NCBI GenBank assembly: GCA_022432975.1
Contig: CM039515.1
Span: forward strand, 17,455,488 to 17,519,487
Source: Begonia masoniana
Taxonomy: Eukaryota; Streptophyta; Magnoliopsida; Cucurbitales; Begoniaceae
Direction of reading: 5' to 3'
Length of the DNA: 64,000 bases
In this document: positions 10,604 through 23,700 of the stretch, one piece after another
Layout of the letters: every line of letters starts with the position of its first letter
Position numbering within the stretch: position 1 is the stretch's first letter
Translations under genes and position numbers: made by a program
The notes under the pieces: generated by a model
Told to the model about the DNA's origin: nothing
What the model saw: the letters and a program-made list of their open reading frames with translations, nothing else
Database searches by the model: none

Positions 10604-12081
10604 TGTAGGATCGAGATTGTCTAAGAGAGGGGTGAATTAGACTTTTAAACTTAATTTATTAATCTAATATATTTCTCTCTTGTCTTAAACTTATAAGTTA
10701 ACAGTAAACAACCAAATAAAATAGAGTGAGAGAGAGAGAAATTAACACCAGGATTTTTAACATGGTTCGGCTAAACTTGCCTACGTCCATGCTCCAAGTC
10801 TCCCCCTTGAAGATTCTTAACCTTCTCCTCACGAGAAAACAAGATCGAACTTTCCGGGCGTCGATCCACAGCCTTACACAGATCTGGATTGCTCTTCACG
10901 GGCGACAATCCACTGCCTTTTACAGACTTGTAAGTTTGTAAATTTTTGCACAAACTACACTCTCTCAAAGATAAAAATCTCAAGTTACAGAATCGAGAGG
11001 TGTAGAAGAAAATACAGAGTATTCAGAAATTTCGCTCGTTAGGGCTCAATAGTGATTTTCGCAAAAGTTATTTCTCGAGCTTCTTTTCCGCCTTAAATAC
11101 TCTGTCTGTAATTGGCTCTCTTCATTGAATGCTTCTTTCTGGATATGGAAAAATATTACCGTTGGAGAAGCATCCGTACTAAGACAGATAGTCGTTGCTT
11201 TCTGGAGTTGCTATTTTCTCGTCACCATTAATGCTCTGGAGTTTAAGTTCTGGACGAGGTTACCTTCACGGTAATTTTGAATTCTGGCGGAAGATACTAT
11301 TCACCGGTTGAGGTTTTTAAAATACTATCGGCAGAAGTATCTTTAAACGCCATCGGCAGATGTGATCTTGAAACGCCATAGGCAGATGTAGCTTTAAACG
11401 CCATCGGCAGAAGTATCTTGAAACGCCATCGGCAGACGTAACTTTAAATGTCATTGGCAGAAATGATCTTGAGATGCCATCGGCTGATGCAACATTACAT
11501 TGCTTGAACCGGTATCGGTAGATGTGGCATTATAACGCTGAACTGCCATCGGTATATGTTGCTTTAAAAAGCTTAACCGCCATCTGTAGAAGCCTTCCTT
11601 GAAATATCATCGGTAGATGTAGGCTTTAAGAGTGCTGAGCCACTATCGGTAGAAGTCTTCAGAAATTTGTCGTCTAGCTATCGACAGAGTTACTCTTTGT
11701 CGTGTAGCTATCGGCAGAGTTACTCTTTGGAAGACTTTGAAACGCCAGCGGTATATGTAACTTGTTTTGTCGTTTCGCTACCGGCCGAAGTAATCTTTTC
11801 TTTGAAAAGCCATCAGAAGATGTAGCTCTTTGAGCGACTCCGCTTTTGTCGTTTAGCGATCGGTGGATGTAGAATATTTAATAGTTTTTAGCCTTGTTTT
11901 ACTATTAAGTCCTGAACACTAAACCAAATATTTTAAACAACTAAAATACCATTTCCAAAGGTATTTCCAACAAAAAATTCTCATATGCATAACTCATTAT
12001 TCTCATATACAAATTAAATTCCTGAAGATACAAATACATCATCAAAAACATATTTAGACTTAAACACTCTATAAGTCAACA
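10604..12081 (-). repeat. 5' LTR of the Sirevirus-like element (complete, 1478 bp)
   Basis: Bounded by TGTTGA at 12081 (minus strand) and CTACA at 10604, with the PBS immediately inside. It contains the CATCGGCAGATG minisatellite (six adjacent units) and carries the outer 323 bp missing from the truncated 3' LTR. The flanking AATTG at 12082 is the target-site copy. Confidence 0.93.
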
Positions 12082-12199
12082 AATTGTGCTCCAAAACACG
12101 TCTTACTATATTGGGAGAGTTTCTTTACATATGTTTTATTTTCATCTTCTCCCCAAGCGCTGTGGGATTGCGCTCGACCCCTTATTTCGGGTCGTCACA
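12082..12199 (-). mobile_element. Remnant of a Cassandra (TRIM) LTR, cut by the Copia insertion
   Basis: On the minus strand TGTGACGACCCG (12199) leads into CAATCCCACAGCGCTTGGGG and ends at CAATT. This matches the first part of the Cassandra LTRs at 61,101 and 61,549, with an internal deletion of the 5' portion. The 5S-like half is absent because the Copia element inserted exactly at the AATTG just before it. Confidence 0.75.
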
Positions 12200-12299
12200 C
12201 TATGTCTCGACCCTCAGTAATACAAAATTTACATATCTCGCCATATTAACTTTGTAGAGTCCAGTTTCCCCTTCTCGCCACTTCAAAAACCTTCCCCAC

Positions 12300-14088
12300 A
12301 ACCTCTCTCGTTCTCCCTCTCAATACCATATCTATCTCTTCCATCTTTCTCTCCACATCAAACTGCTCTTGCCCTCACCGCACCTTCCCCATCCACTATC
12401 TTAACTACTCTGGTAAACCCACCATCTCTACCTCCCTCATCTCCACTACTGATACCCCATCCTTCCTCTCCTGTTATCCATACATCTATACCCAACCGAG
12501 AGTCCATCCAAACTCCTTTGAATATGCATCCCATTCAAAGATGATATTTTTAAGCTCAAAGTCCTTTATGCTGAAACAAACCTTGAACCCAAAACCTTCC
12601 TACAAGCATTAAAGTCTCCACACTGGTCAACTGTCATGCAAGAAGATATTTCAGCACTCAAAGAAACAAATACCTGGACCTTGGTTCCTCTTCCACACGA
12701 GGCAAAAATTATTGGCCGCAAATGGATTTTCAAGACAAAGCATAACTCAGATGGCACCATTAGTCGCTATAAAACTCGTCTCGTAGCAAAAGGGTATGAT
12801 CAAACAGAAGACATCGACTACGAAGAGACCTTTATCCCAGTTGTAAAATCGATCTCAGTCTGAATGACTCTTTCTCTTGCAGTCTCCTTTGGTTGGATTA
12901 TCAGACAACTTGACATCTCCAATGCCTTCTTACACGGTGATTTAACAGAGACAATGTTTATGCAGCAACCTCCTGGTTTCATTAATCCAACTTATCTATC
13001 TGATGTCTGTTTATTGCATAAAGCCCTCCACGATCTAAAACAATCTCTCAGAGCCTGGTACACAAAGTTTCATGATGCTCTCATACTTTGGGTTTCTCAG
13101 CTTCAAAATCTGACTCTTAGTTGTTCATATGCCGCACGAACTCCTTCACTCTGATTATGTTGGTCTATGTTGACGACATTATATTAACAGGTACCTCTCA
13201 TGCTAAAATTGATCAGTTGCTGGCTTACCTACAGTCCAAATTTAGAGTTCGTGACCTCAGACTATCCTACTTTCTTGGGATTTTGGTAACTCGTATCTCA
13301 ACAAGTCTAAGCCTCTCGCAATCATGATATATACATGACTTACTTCATCGAGCAAATATAGAATCTTGCAAGCCGATTCCTACTCCAATGGTGGTTGGAC
13401 CTCGTTCTCTGATGGCTACCTATACTGTAGTATAGTTGGTGGTCTACAATATTGTTGCATGACAATAACAGACATTGTCTTTGCCGTCAACAAAGTTTCT
13501 CAATTTATGCATACACCATCAGATGTCCATTGAGAGGTTGTTAAGCAAATTTTACGATACCTTAAAGGCACCCCATCTGTCGGTATCTCTTTTTCGCCTT
13601 TTAAAAGCTGTAATATAACATGTTATACATATGAGAATTGGGTCTCATGTCCAGATGACCGTAAGAGCACAGACGGATTCTATATCTTTCTTGGTACTAA
13701 TCGGATTTCTTAGTTCTCGACCAAGCAAAAAGTTGTTTCTCGCTTGAGCACCGGATCCGAGTATCGAAACATAGCAAATAGAGCCGCTGAAGTATTATGG
13801 ATTCAATCCTTATTACACGAATTAGGTATTGTGCCCACAACCGTATCTCTTATTTTGTGTGACAATTTAAGTGCTATGTATATAACTTCGAATCTTATTC
13901 TTCACTTAAAGTCCAAGTATATTGAGATTGATTTTTGCTTTGTACGGGAGAAAGTTCTTCAGAAATTGTTACTGGTAAACTTCACTCCGTCAGACAACCA
14001 ACTAGCCGATGCATTCATAAAACCTCTTCCGCCATCGAAGTTCGATCCGTTTAAGTCTAAGATCTTCGGCCTACCACCTTGCTTTTGA
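12300..14088 (+). pseudogene. Old Copia pol fragment: reverse transcriptase and RNase H
   Basis: Readable pieces in order: a Ser/Pro-rich linker (12,300-12,560), the RT start (HWSTVMQEDISALKETNTW, IIGRKWIFK, YKTRLVAKGYDQ), a stop at about 12,861, then QLDISNAFLHGDL. The catalytic MLVYVDDIILTG (about 13,152-13,190) follows in another frame. RNase H ends at LADAFIKPLPPSKF (about 14,000-14,040). Several stops and frameshifts separate these. Gag, integrase and LTRs are not seen. The motifs look closest to the Ale/Retrofit group of Copia, unlike the Sirevirus-like element beside it. It is a much older and independent insertion. Confidence 0.88.
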
Positions 14089-14091
14089 GGG

Positions 14092-14780
14092 GAATGTTAA
14101 AGTGTTGTTTTGTAATTAGTTTTTAGTTTCATATTCATCATTGTTTTTAGGGTAAAATCCAAAAATGAGGTTGGACTTTGGTCAATGATCAAAAAATGGC
14201 TCAAACTATTGTTTTGAGTAAAAAAATCTCAAACTATCAAAAACCTATAAAAAAAAGGGGCTTGTGGTCGACTGCTAACCCCCCGCAACCATTTTTTACA
14301 TAGAACGGTCAACCGCTCAAGTAGAGCGCTCGACCGTGTCTGTGCGAGGGCAATTTTGGGGTGATTCACGCTCTGGCAGAGGGTGTTCACCCTCCATCCA
14401 CCTTATGTTTTCAATTTACAAATTAATTTAAAAAAAGATAACAAACGATATTCAATTTATGTAAAATTTTTACCACATGTTTACTACATCATGGAAATAT
14501 AATATGAAAAGTTTCATAATTTTTTAACACTGGTACGATTTATTGTAATTTTAATTAATTATTTTATAAAATAATTATAATAAATCATATTACAAAATTA
14601 CAAAATTTTTTATATTATTTTTCCATAACGGGTTGAACATGCTGTAAATATTTCACTCAATTGAATGTGATTTGAAATTTTTTAAAAATTAATCTGAGTT
14701 TCAGCTTTCTAAAATCTCCAGCCTTTTACAAACCTTCTGTTTCGGCCGCTTCGTTTCTCCGGCCACCCATAACTCTAACG
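14092..14780. other. Gene-free stretch: degenerate repeat edge, then promoter and 5' leader of the OXA2-like gene
   Basis: 14,140-14,400 reads like the end of a degraded repeat (phrases such as GGTAAAATCCAAAAATGAGG). From 14,400 to about 14,690 the sequence is very AT-rich. A C/T-rich leader runs from about 14,700 to the ATG at 14,781. I could not single out a TATA box. Confidence 0.4.
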
Positions 14781-17700
14781 ATGGCGACCTCGAAGATTTT
14801 CTCCAGTCTACGGCGTTCTCGTTCCACCTCCTTCTGTTCCTTTTTATTCTCGCCTCCTTCGTCTACTCTCTCGCGATCGCAAAGACATCTCTTTTCGAAC
14901 TCCAGCTTTCTTTCATCCTATCACACTCCTCTTATTCAATCTGCTTTCACTACGGGGACGCTCTTTTCCTGCTCTCCATACGCCGCGCAGAATCTGGGAT
15001 TATTTTATTCGCGCTTCTATTCGAGTCGATCGGAGCATGATTCGGAGTTTGATCGAGTTGGCAGTTTTCGTGCTGACTCTGGTGCTGACTCGGCCGGCGA
15101 GTCTGGGAGTTTAACGGAGCTTGGCAATTTAGCGTTTAGGGAAGCTGCTGAAGGAGTGATTGATAGTGCTGCTGGGGATGCGCTGATATTTCCGGTTAAG
15201 GTCGTTATTTCTATGCTTGATGGGTTGCATGAGCTTACTGGCTTGCCGTGGTGAGTGCTGGGTTGGTAATTTCTTTATTCTTGGTTACTGATGAAATCGA
15301 AGATGAATGCTAGGAATATACTGGATTGTTTTGTCTTAATGGGTACTTTAATGATCTAAATTGCTAATTAGTAGCTGAGTGCGTCTGTTTTTTAAAATTC
15401 CATCACCCTTCCCTCGTATGACTGTTTGCAAGGGTGAGTTCTACTCGATTTAGTTGTTATAATTGATATCAAAGTTGGTTACCTGAGAAAAACCTCGAGT
15501 GATGTTCACCCACCTAGGTGACCCTGGCAACAGATGGGGCGACCTGGTGGTACAAGATCCTGCCGACTGGGTAAATGAGGTGGCTGTTGTGTCTTCAGAT
15601 AGTGGGTTTGTAATCATCCAAAATTTCACACTATCCTTAGTTCAGTGTGTGAGGTTATAACAACTTAGACACGCACACTTTGCAAGCCGATTTTCAAGGC
15701 TGAATTCTAAATCTAGTTTTCTTAGTTAATCTATGAATTATTGAACGCCTTACTTTCATCTGTTTTCTCTCCATTCAATTTTGGTTCAATCTATATGAAT
15801 TTTCAGGTGGGCTGTTATTGCTCTCTCAACTGTTGCTCTCAGAATTACAATACTGCCGCTACTCATTATCCAACTTCAGAAGTTGAAGAGGATTTGGGGG
15901 TTGCTTCCTAAATGTGGGTATAATTGGGTTGTTTTGAACTTTAATTTTATTTTGCATATGGATTGGGTGAAATCATTATCTAACATTTATATGCTTTTCC
16001 CATTTTTATTATGTGGAAATTACTCTCAAAACAAAAAAGGTCATTTTTGACACATCTTCCTGCTGGCATTTTCTCTCTGCGTGTTTGAGAGCTTTAGAAT
16101 TATGCTTAGTTCCAGCAATATGGATTAATTATGCTTCTTTCTTTGGATTAATGATGAAAATTTAAAAAAAATATGGATTCCCCACCTCTCACTCACTCAC
16201 TCACTCACTCACTCACAGGTTGCCTGGTATCTATATCCAGAAATATGTGAACCAAATAAGACAACACTTAGAATCATTATATCTTCACGTGTTGAAACTC
16301 TTATGGTGTTGTGTTGCACATTTTGAGTTGGTTTTTTTTAGCATAATTATCAATGAAAAATTGTGACGTTGATATTTCAGTGCAAATTTCTTAAGTTCAA
16401 AAAAATGATCGTAATTCCTATCTTTCCACAACTTGAGAAGTTGATAAAACAAAAAAGAAACATGTTTTCGAATTGAGTTAACATGAGACAAGGGACTGAA
16501 GTCTGTTATTTTAAATTGATGTTGAAATGAAGTACCCTAGGAAAAGCAGTTAAACCATTTTAAAGTAGTTTGGTGATTTTGATAAGACTCGTTCTTTTCA
16601 CATGCAATTGTTAAAGTGCCACCTCCATTACCACCGCCTCTATCAGGAAGAAGTTATATTGATCAACTTTCACTATTTCGGAAGGAAAGAAAGGCAGTTG
16701 GATGTCCCTCCTTTCTATGGTTTCTTTCTTCCTACGCAGTTCAGGTAATTCTTCAATTTGTATTTTGTAAATAATGCTGCTTTTGGAAGACGGATCAAGT
16801 GTTTTCCTTCTCTATTTTCGTAGTTGTTTTATTTGTACTTGTCTTTTATTAGAAGCTGGAGGTTTTTAAGCTGCACAGAAATTTTATAAGCACATATTCA
16901 AACTACAGGCCTAAGATCCTTGCCAACTATTTGAACAAAAGATTAACATTCAAATGTATCCTCTTAGAGATTTTCGTAAATATTTACTTATAAGAACTAA
17001 AATTAAGTTTAATAGAGCATCAGATTGTTCAGTGATTATTAGGATCTGAGACTCTGCTAAATTATCATAGGATATACATTAGAAAAGGAATAGATAAAAC
17101 AGCAGCTACATTCTCTAAATTTGGATACTAATGAAGTGAGCTATTGGAGATGCATAAAACTAGTTATTCAATGCTTTTCTCTCCTAAGAATTTTTGAGCT
17201 TGTCTCCTTGCTGATTCTCTCTTAAGAAGCTCTCTGAATTGAGTTAGTTATTGATAACATCATCATCTTTGTCGCCAAATCTTGTTCATGGGATTTTAAG
17301 TGGAACATTGGGAGGATGAAGCCAACTGCATGCTTGCTACCTTTAACAAGCTTCTAGCTTAATAAATGGACCATCTAAATGTTAAATTTTTCTAGACAAT
17401 CAATTTTGAATGATGGAAAGCAAAAATTGGATAGCATATAAAATTGAACATCGTCAATGATAAAATTCCAAAATTTGATGGAAAGCATCATGCTAACCAA
17501 AAGGCTCGAGGCTTGCAGGACTATACTATTTCTTTTACATTTCGAGCATCGACATATATTTATTTACCGATTAGAAAACAAGCACCTAATATAACATAAC
17601 AATTCATAAGTATCAAGTTGATATAGCTTTGCACACTGTTTGAGCAATACCCAATGTAGCCAGTAGCGTATAAAGAAAAGGTAGATTATTACTCGATTAT

Positions 17701-20700
17701 GAACTATCAAAAATTATTTTTTGGCCAGGGCAAGAGTTTTAGTTTCAGTATATTATTGTTTTTTTATGTTAAAAACACTTGTCTTGGCAAATCTTATTTT
17801 TTTACTTCATCTATTATGTGTGAATTAACCTATATCTATTGGGTACGCAGTTGGAGTGGTGTAAATGCCTATAATTATGTTTTTAGTTCTCTTGATCAAC
17901 AGATCCCATGCTTTCTCATATGGATAATTAGTGTAAGAAGAATGTCATTGGATCATCATCATGGATTTGATTCTGTAAGCAACACGTGCCTCATTTGTTT
18001 ATATGTTCTGGCACCATTGAAACGTTGCTTTTACTTTTGATCTTTGTATTATACTTCTTCGGATAAAAAAAATCTGTATTGAAAACTACTGTCATGGAAG
18101 AATATATGTTAAAAATAATCTTTTTAAAGATGAACTATGAACCAATATATGAACATAAGCGTATGATGAGGACCAGTTGCTAATATAAGTAAATAAAATC
18201 TGTGACAGTGTTACCAAATAACCTTAGGGTTCATGGATAAGATCAAGATATGTTGGGTCACCACTATAATAATTATGATTCACAATGAATTACATGTTAA
18301 AATTTTGATAATCTTGACACTAAAGAAGATGACAATTAGTATAAGCAATGGATTGATGCATATCTCATATAGGTCATTTTGACAAAAAAGAAAATCTCTT
18401 GATTGTTTTTTATGGTTTTGTCTTGTTTTTACTTTGTTTCTGGTGAATTTCAAATCAACCTCTTTTTTTGCCCTCTTTAATTCTCAATGCTATTTGCATT
18501 ATGAAACATTAGTGTCATGCTTAATTCGAATTCTAATCTTTTATATTCTGTGTGGAAGTCCTTATTTCATGTTTATTTCAATCTTCTAGAGAATTGTAAA
18601 TAAATAAGTGTTTATTATATTTTGTCATTCTAAATTTGATGGTGAATATGACTCTTGGATTTTATTCCAGGGTGGTGCTCTGTGGTTCCAGAATTTGACA
18701 GAATTTTCTCATGGTATATTGGGAACTGTATTTCCCTGTTTAATTGCTGGATTGCACTTCATCAATGTTCGGGTATTTGATCTGTTTAATCCTGTTTGTC
18801 CTAGTACAAAACTTATGGAGTTAATGAAGCTAATATTCTCTTTTTTGCAGTATGGTGGAGTGATTATGTTTTTAATACTGTTTGGATAGTTTGCCTATGC
18901 TTGGATGTTTGGTCTGCAAACGTGACATGTTTATAATGAGGGTGAAATGTGGTGTGTAAAAACTGTTGTTTCTGCTATACTAGGCATGGTGGCTAGTCTG
19001 GAGGTAGATCTTCGGAAGTAAGTGGGCAAAGCAGCTCCACAAATTGCATTAATTGTAAAAAATGAGTGGAAAAAAGATCTCACATAAAAGTTTCGTATTA
19101 GTCTGGCCCCAAGAAGCAAATGCCTCTCCAGTCTTAGTTTTGGTCTTTAAATCCATATGTTTAAGAATATATTTAGTTTCCCTCTTGTTGATAATCTTCT
19201 ACGACATGGATCACATGGTTAATCTAAAGTTTCTGCTGTATTTTTTCTCTGTTCTGAACTCTCTTTTAAAAGAACTTAAATAAGCTTTCTTAATTTTATT
19301 TTATGGAAAGATATTAGACCTTTGTTGACTTTTAAGGTTCACTTGATATATATATATATATATATTAATATTTTAATCAAATCTTATTTTGTGATTAGTT
19401 GATTGCACTAACTTCTTGTCATATCTAATAATGTCAGATAGCATTTCAAAATTCATCAGTGGAGAAAGTAACTGACCTCTTTAGCTTATTAGTAAAAGTA
19501 AGTGTTTGTCCACCGATTATGTGCGCGTGTATTCTTGTTGGAATTGATGTCATATAATTACGAAATTTACTCTCTACGTATAAATTGTCAACATCATAAG
19601 CTTGTTTTTTTGTCTTTGCAGTACTACAAACTCTATTTGAAATTATTAACTGTGCCCATGCTTGTCCTTGGTTTCAGTATTCCTCAGGTAATTTTTTTTC
19701 TCGCTGTGCAGTTCAGGTAATATTTTTCTAGTTAAAAGTTCAAGTTATCATTTGAAAATACCTTCATACGTGAGGGTTTATTTTGATAATTACCCTCTAT
19801 AATTTTGTTTTATTCATGTGGACCGAATCCTTTATTTTAGTTATAAGAGTAAGCATTTATTGTGGTTGAAATTAATTCATTTGACGTTATTTATCTTTTG
19901 CATAGCTTGAACTTGTTACAATATCTTTGTATTTCAGACAATGTAAACGAATTTCTGATTCAAATGTAACAAATTGGGTGTGAATGACTATAAATGGAGT
20001 TTAATTTGGAACTTTCGCTTGAATATAATCTTTTTGATCACTTTTCTAGAGGACAATTTCTCTCGTCATCTATGTTAACTCATGCAAAATAGAAACTTAT
20101 TATTCACAATCATTTTGCAGGGAAGTCAAATTTATTGGGTCGCGAATAGTTCGTGGTCTTGTATACAGGTGAGCCATTGCAAGCATACTTTCTCTTTGAA
20201 TCAATATTTTAAAATTTTTACTTATGCGTGCTATTCTTTCCAAGTTCTTTTTATTTGAAATATCAATATTTTGTTGTTGATCCCTTTTTTCAAGGGTAAT
20301 ATAGGCTCATCATTCCAAAGTTTATTTTCTTTTTTTTTTTAATAAGAAACAAAAATTATGTTGTTTATAATACCCATCATCATGTATTCAATGCTACAGC
20401 TATTATGTTTACAACATCCTGTTATTCAAACAAAGTTGGGGTTACGAGACAAGGATCCTTCTAGGGCTACTTCAAGTTCTCAGAAAACTGTTACCTCTCA
20501 AATATCAGCACCGGATTCGCTCACCAATGGGAAAAGAATTTATTTGGAGAACTTATCTCCTGAAGATCTTCTTGCTGTTAGTTGATTGAATTTGACTCTT
20601 TTTTTTCTGCTTATCCTGCAATTTTGCCTACTTTATGATGGGTTCATGAACAGCTTGCTGTCCAACTCTTATCAAAAGGGCGTAGAGAAAAGGCAATGTT

Positions 20701-23700
20701 CTTGCTACGGTATTTCATTGTGATCTTTTCTCTTTTAAAAAACACGCACTATATTGGCATTTACATATTGAAAATTCCATTTTCACTTAGTTCATTGTGG
20801 AGCTCGAGCCTAACCTGGTTTGAAATTGGAGCTTTAAGTGCCCAAAATTTCACATGAAACTGTTTAGAAAACTCATTGCATACTTAATATTTCTGTTCCA
20901 GACGAGTACTTGACAAGGAACCTGATTATGTTCGAGCTCTAATTCTCATGGGACAGACTTTATTGCAGAATGGTCAATTTGCAGAGGCTGTTAACTTCCT
21001 AGAACGTGCCATTTCCAAGGTCTGATTTGTGAATTATGCATCTGCTGTAGTTTGCATGGTACTCCAAAAGCGAGTATGATGGACTCTATTTCTTCATAGC
21101 TGCTTCAATTTTTTTTTATAAGATTAGCTGCTTCAAATTCTGATAAACAAAGAATTTGTTAATACGGTCTTGGAGAACTCTAGTGCTCATGTCTGCTTGG
21201 TTGACTTTTTTCCATCGAGGAAAAAGGATGAAGAAGTTATTTTTGCAACATTGCCTGTCACGGACCACTTTCCATGGTCCATGATAGTGCGGAAACCGTG
21301 GGCGTTGGCGGGCACAAGCATGGACAAGAATGCAACCATGATGGTTGGTGTGCACAAAGGTTGAGTACGGGGCCAAGTGGGTCGGTGTGCTCAAGAAGGC
21401 AAGAGCCGGGCTCTTGAAACATGATGGTTGGCGAGACAAAGGACACGGAGCGATATGGGGCGCTCAAGGCAAGTTGGCCACACCACGAGTTCTAGACGTG
21501 GGGCAAAGTGGTGCAACAAGATCAACAAGCCGTGTGTGGCGATGTCAAGACAATCATGGTGCATGGTGCATGGGCCGAGGACCTAGGCTTGATAGGAGGC
21601 GCGGGGCATCCTCCTATGGCATGGAAAAATATGACTAAGTGTTGGTGGGCACTTGAGGCACGCGGGCTGGATCACTTGAAGTAGTGCAGTCCACATATGG
21701 CGCTGGGCCTATGGGGCAGGTCCATGCGGGAAGGCAGAAGGTCATTTATGTTAGTGCTCTCATTTATGTTAGTGCTTTCATTCATGTTAATGCTCTCATT
21801 TATGTTAGTGCTTATTTATGTTAGTGCTTGCACTTATGAGGATTCATGTACATGGCCTTGGCCATTTGTGTATAAATAGGCCATAAGCAACCAAGCCAAA
21901 GACATCAACTTCGAGTGGAAGAGTGTCTTGAGTATTGTGGTTTGCCTTGGAGAGAAATTGTTCCTAGTTCTTGTTTTCGGAAATCAAGGAAGGTTGGTAG
22001 GGGTCCTCTCGTAAACACTTGTGTCTCTTCTATTATCCGCATTATTGGTGAGGGGCTGGCCATAGTCGTGGACTTGGCGCCATCATACTTGATGAAAATT
22101 CGGGCAAGAATTTAACTGTGTGACAACTTGGTATCAGAGCGCAGTTTCGTTGGGAACAAACCGATCACAAATAGATGGATTCTCTTCCGCAAGGAACCTT
22201 GGAGGCTATTCTTGCGAGGCTCGAAGTGTTGGAGAGCCTAATGGGCGTTTCAATGGTGACATCGGAGGACAAGCCATTGATCGTGGGTCACCAAACGATG
22301 AGATTGGAGTTGGATGAATTCCAAGCATCGGTGGGGGCGGATATTCTTGCTATCGAGCAATGCATGGAGGGCTCTATCGAGAGGATAGACAAAGGGTTGG
22401 CTCGGATAGGCAAGGAGGCGGTTGGTGGTTCAAGTCGGAGGTTGGGAACCTCGGCCACACAATATAAGGTTCCGGAGCCAAAACCTTATAATGGAGACCG
22501 CAATGCAAAGGAGGTTGAGAACTTTCTTTGGGACATGGAGCAATACTTCATGGTGGCCGGAATTGAGGAGGAGAATCAAGTCACGATCACAAGCATGTAC
22601 TTGATGGGGGATGCCAAGTTATGGTGGCGGCAAATCCAATACATGGAGCCACGGATTGACACTTTCGACCATTTCAAAAATGAGTTGAATGATCGTTTCT
22701 TGCCTCTTAATTCGAAGTGGACGACTAAGGAAGCTTTGAGGGGGCTTAAACAAACGGGTTCGGTGCGCGAATATGTAAGGGAGTTTAGCTCTATTCTACT
22801 TGATATTCGGGAGATGCACGAGAGTTACAAGTTATTTAACTTTGTGGCTGGTCTTCAACCATGGGCTCAAGTGGAGTTGAGGCGGCATGGGGTGAAGGAC
22901 GTTCAATCGGCCATTTCTATAGCCAAGAGTATGGTGGACTACAAAGCCATGTCCTCATCCGAGAAGAAAGGGAAGGAGGACAAACATTTGGGTAAGGCAC
23001 ATGGTGAGAGCAAAGAGAAGGGGAAAACATCTTAAGGTGCTTTCAAGTCGGTGGGAGGTGATCAATCACAACCGAGGAAGACTTCAGGGTGCTTCATTTG
23101 TGGAGGATCTCACTTTGCAAGAGAGTGCCCAAGCAAAGGCAAGGTGTCCACATTGCGGGTTAGAGGAGAGGACTCCGACGGAGAGGAGGTGCCTCGAGCT
23201 AACTCCATGCAACTTGTCAAGACCATTTCTAGTGGTGATGAGGAGGTGTATCGGGTGAATTCACTTCAACTACTAGACACCGTTGTGGAGCAACAAAAGG
23301 GGGCGGGTGGTCCCCTTGCAAGGAAGTGATGAGGAGACTTTCGGGTTCCGTAAAGGCCTTCGGAATCCATGGTGCATTTGACCGAGCCAAGGTAGGCGAA
23401 GTGGATGCAAAGGGGAGGCAAAGGTGGTCGCTAAGCAACTCAAACGGACATGAGGAAGGCAAGGACTACGGCATTTGACGAGTTTTGTCAAATGTACCAT
23501 CATCAACAAAAGCTAGCCGAGGAGGGTTTGTTGAAGCTTTTGGGCGTGGGAGCCGAGTGATGGGAGGGCGCGAGTCTTTGGAGGAAAGCCAATTACCGTG
23601 CATAGATGTGGGACATCCAAAATCAAGTGGGTGCTACAATTGTTTGGAGACAACTTGAAGTGGGCTTATGGAAGCTACGTGGGAGGATGTGGGTCTATGG

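Larger units (their letters stand above)
1957..12081 (-). mobile_element. Sirevirus-like Ty1/Copia retrotransposon with an extra ORF after pol, nearly full length, defective
   Basis: Reading on the minus strand: 5' LTR (12081-10604), initiator-Met PBS (10602-10591), gag, protease, integrase, reverse transcriptase, RNase H, an extra ORF, polypurine tract (3186-3173) and 3' LTR (3172-1957). The 3' LTR is cut by a Gypsy-type insertion. The LTRs begin TGTTGA and end CTACA, so they have TG..CA termini. AATTG at 12082-12086 is the visible target-site copy; its partner lies beyond the left edge. Gag and pol carry in-frame stops and frameshifts, so the element is not autonomous now. Extra G-rich tracts upstream of the 3' LTR and the additional ORF are typical of the Sirevirus lineage of Copia. 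Confidence 0.9.
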
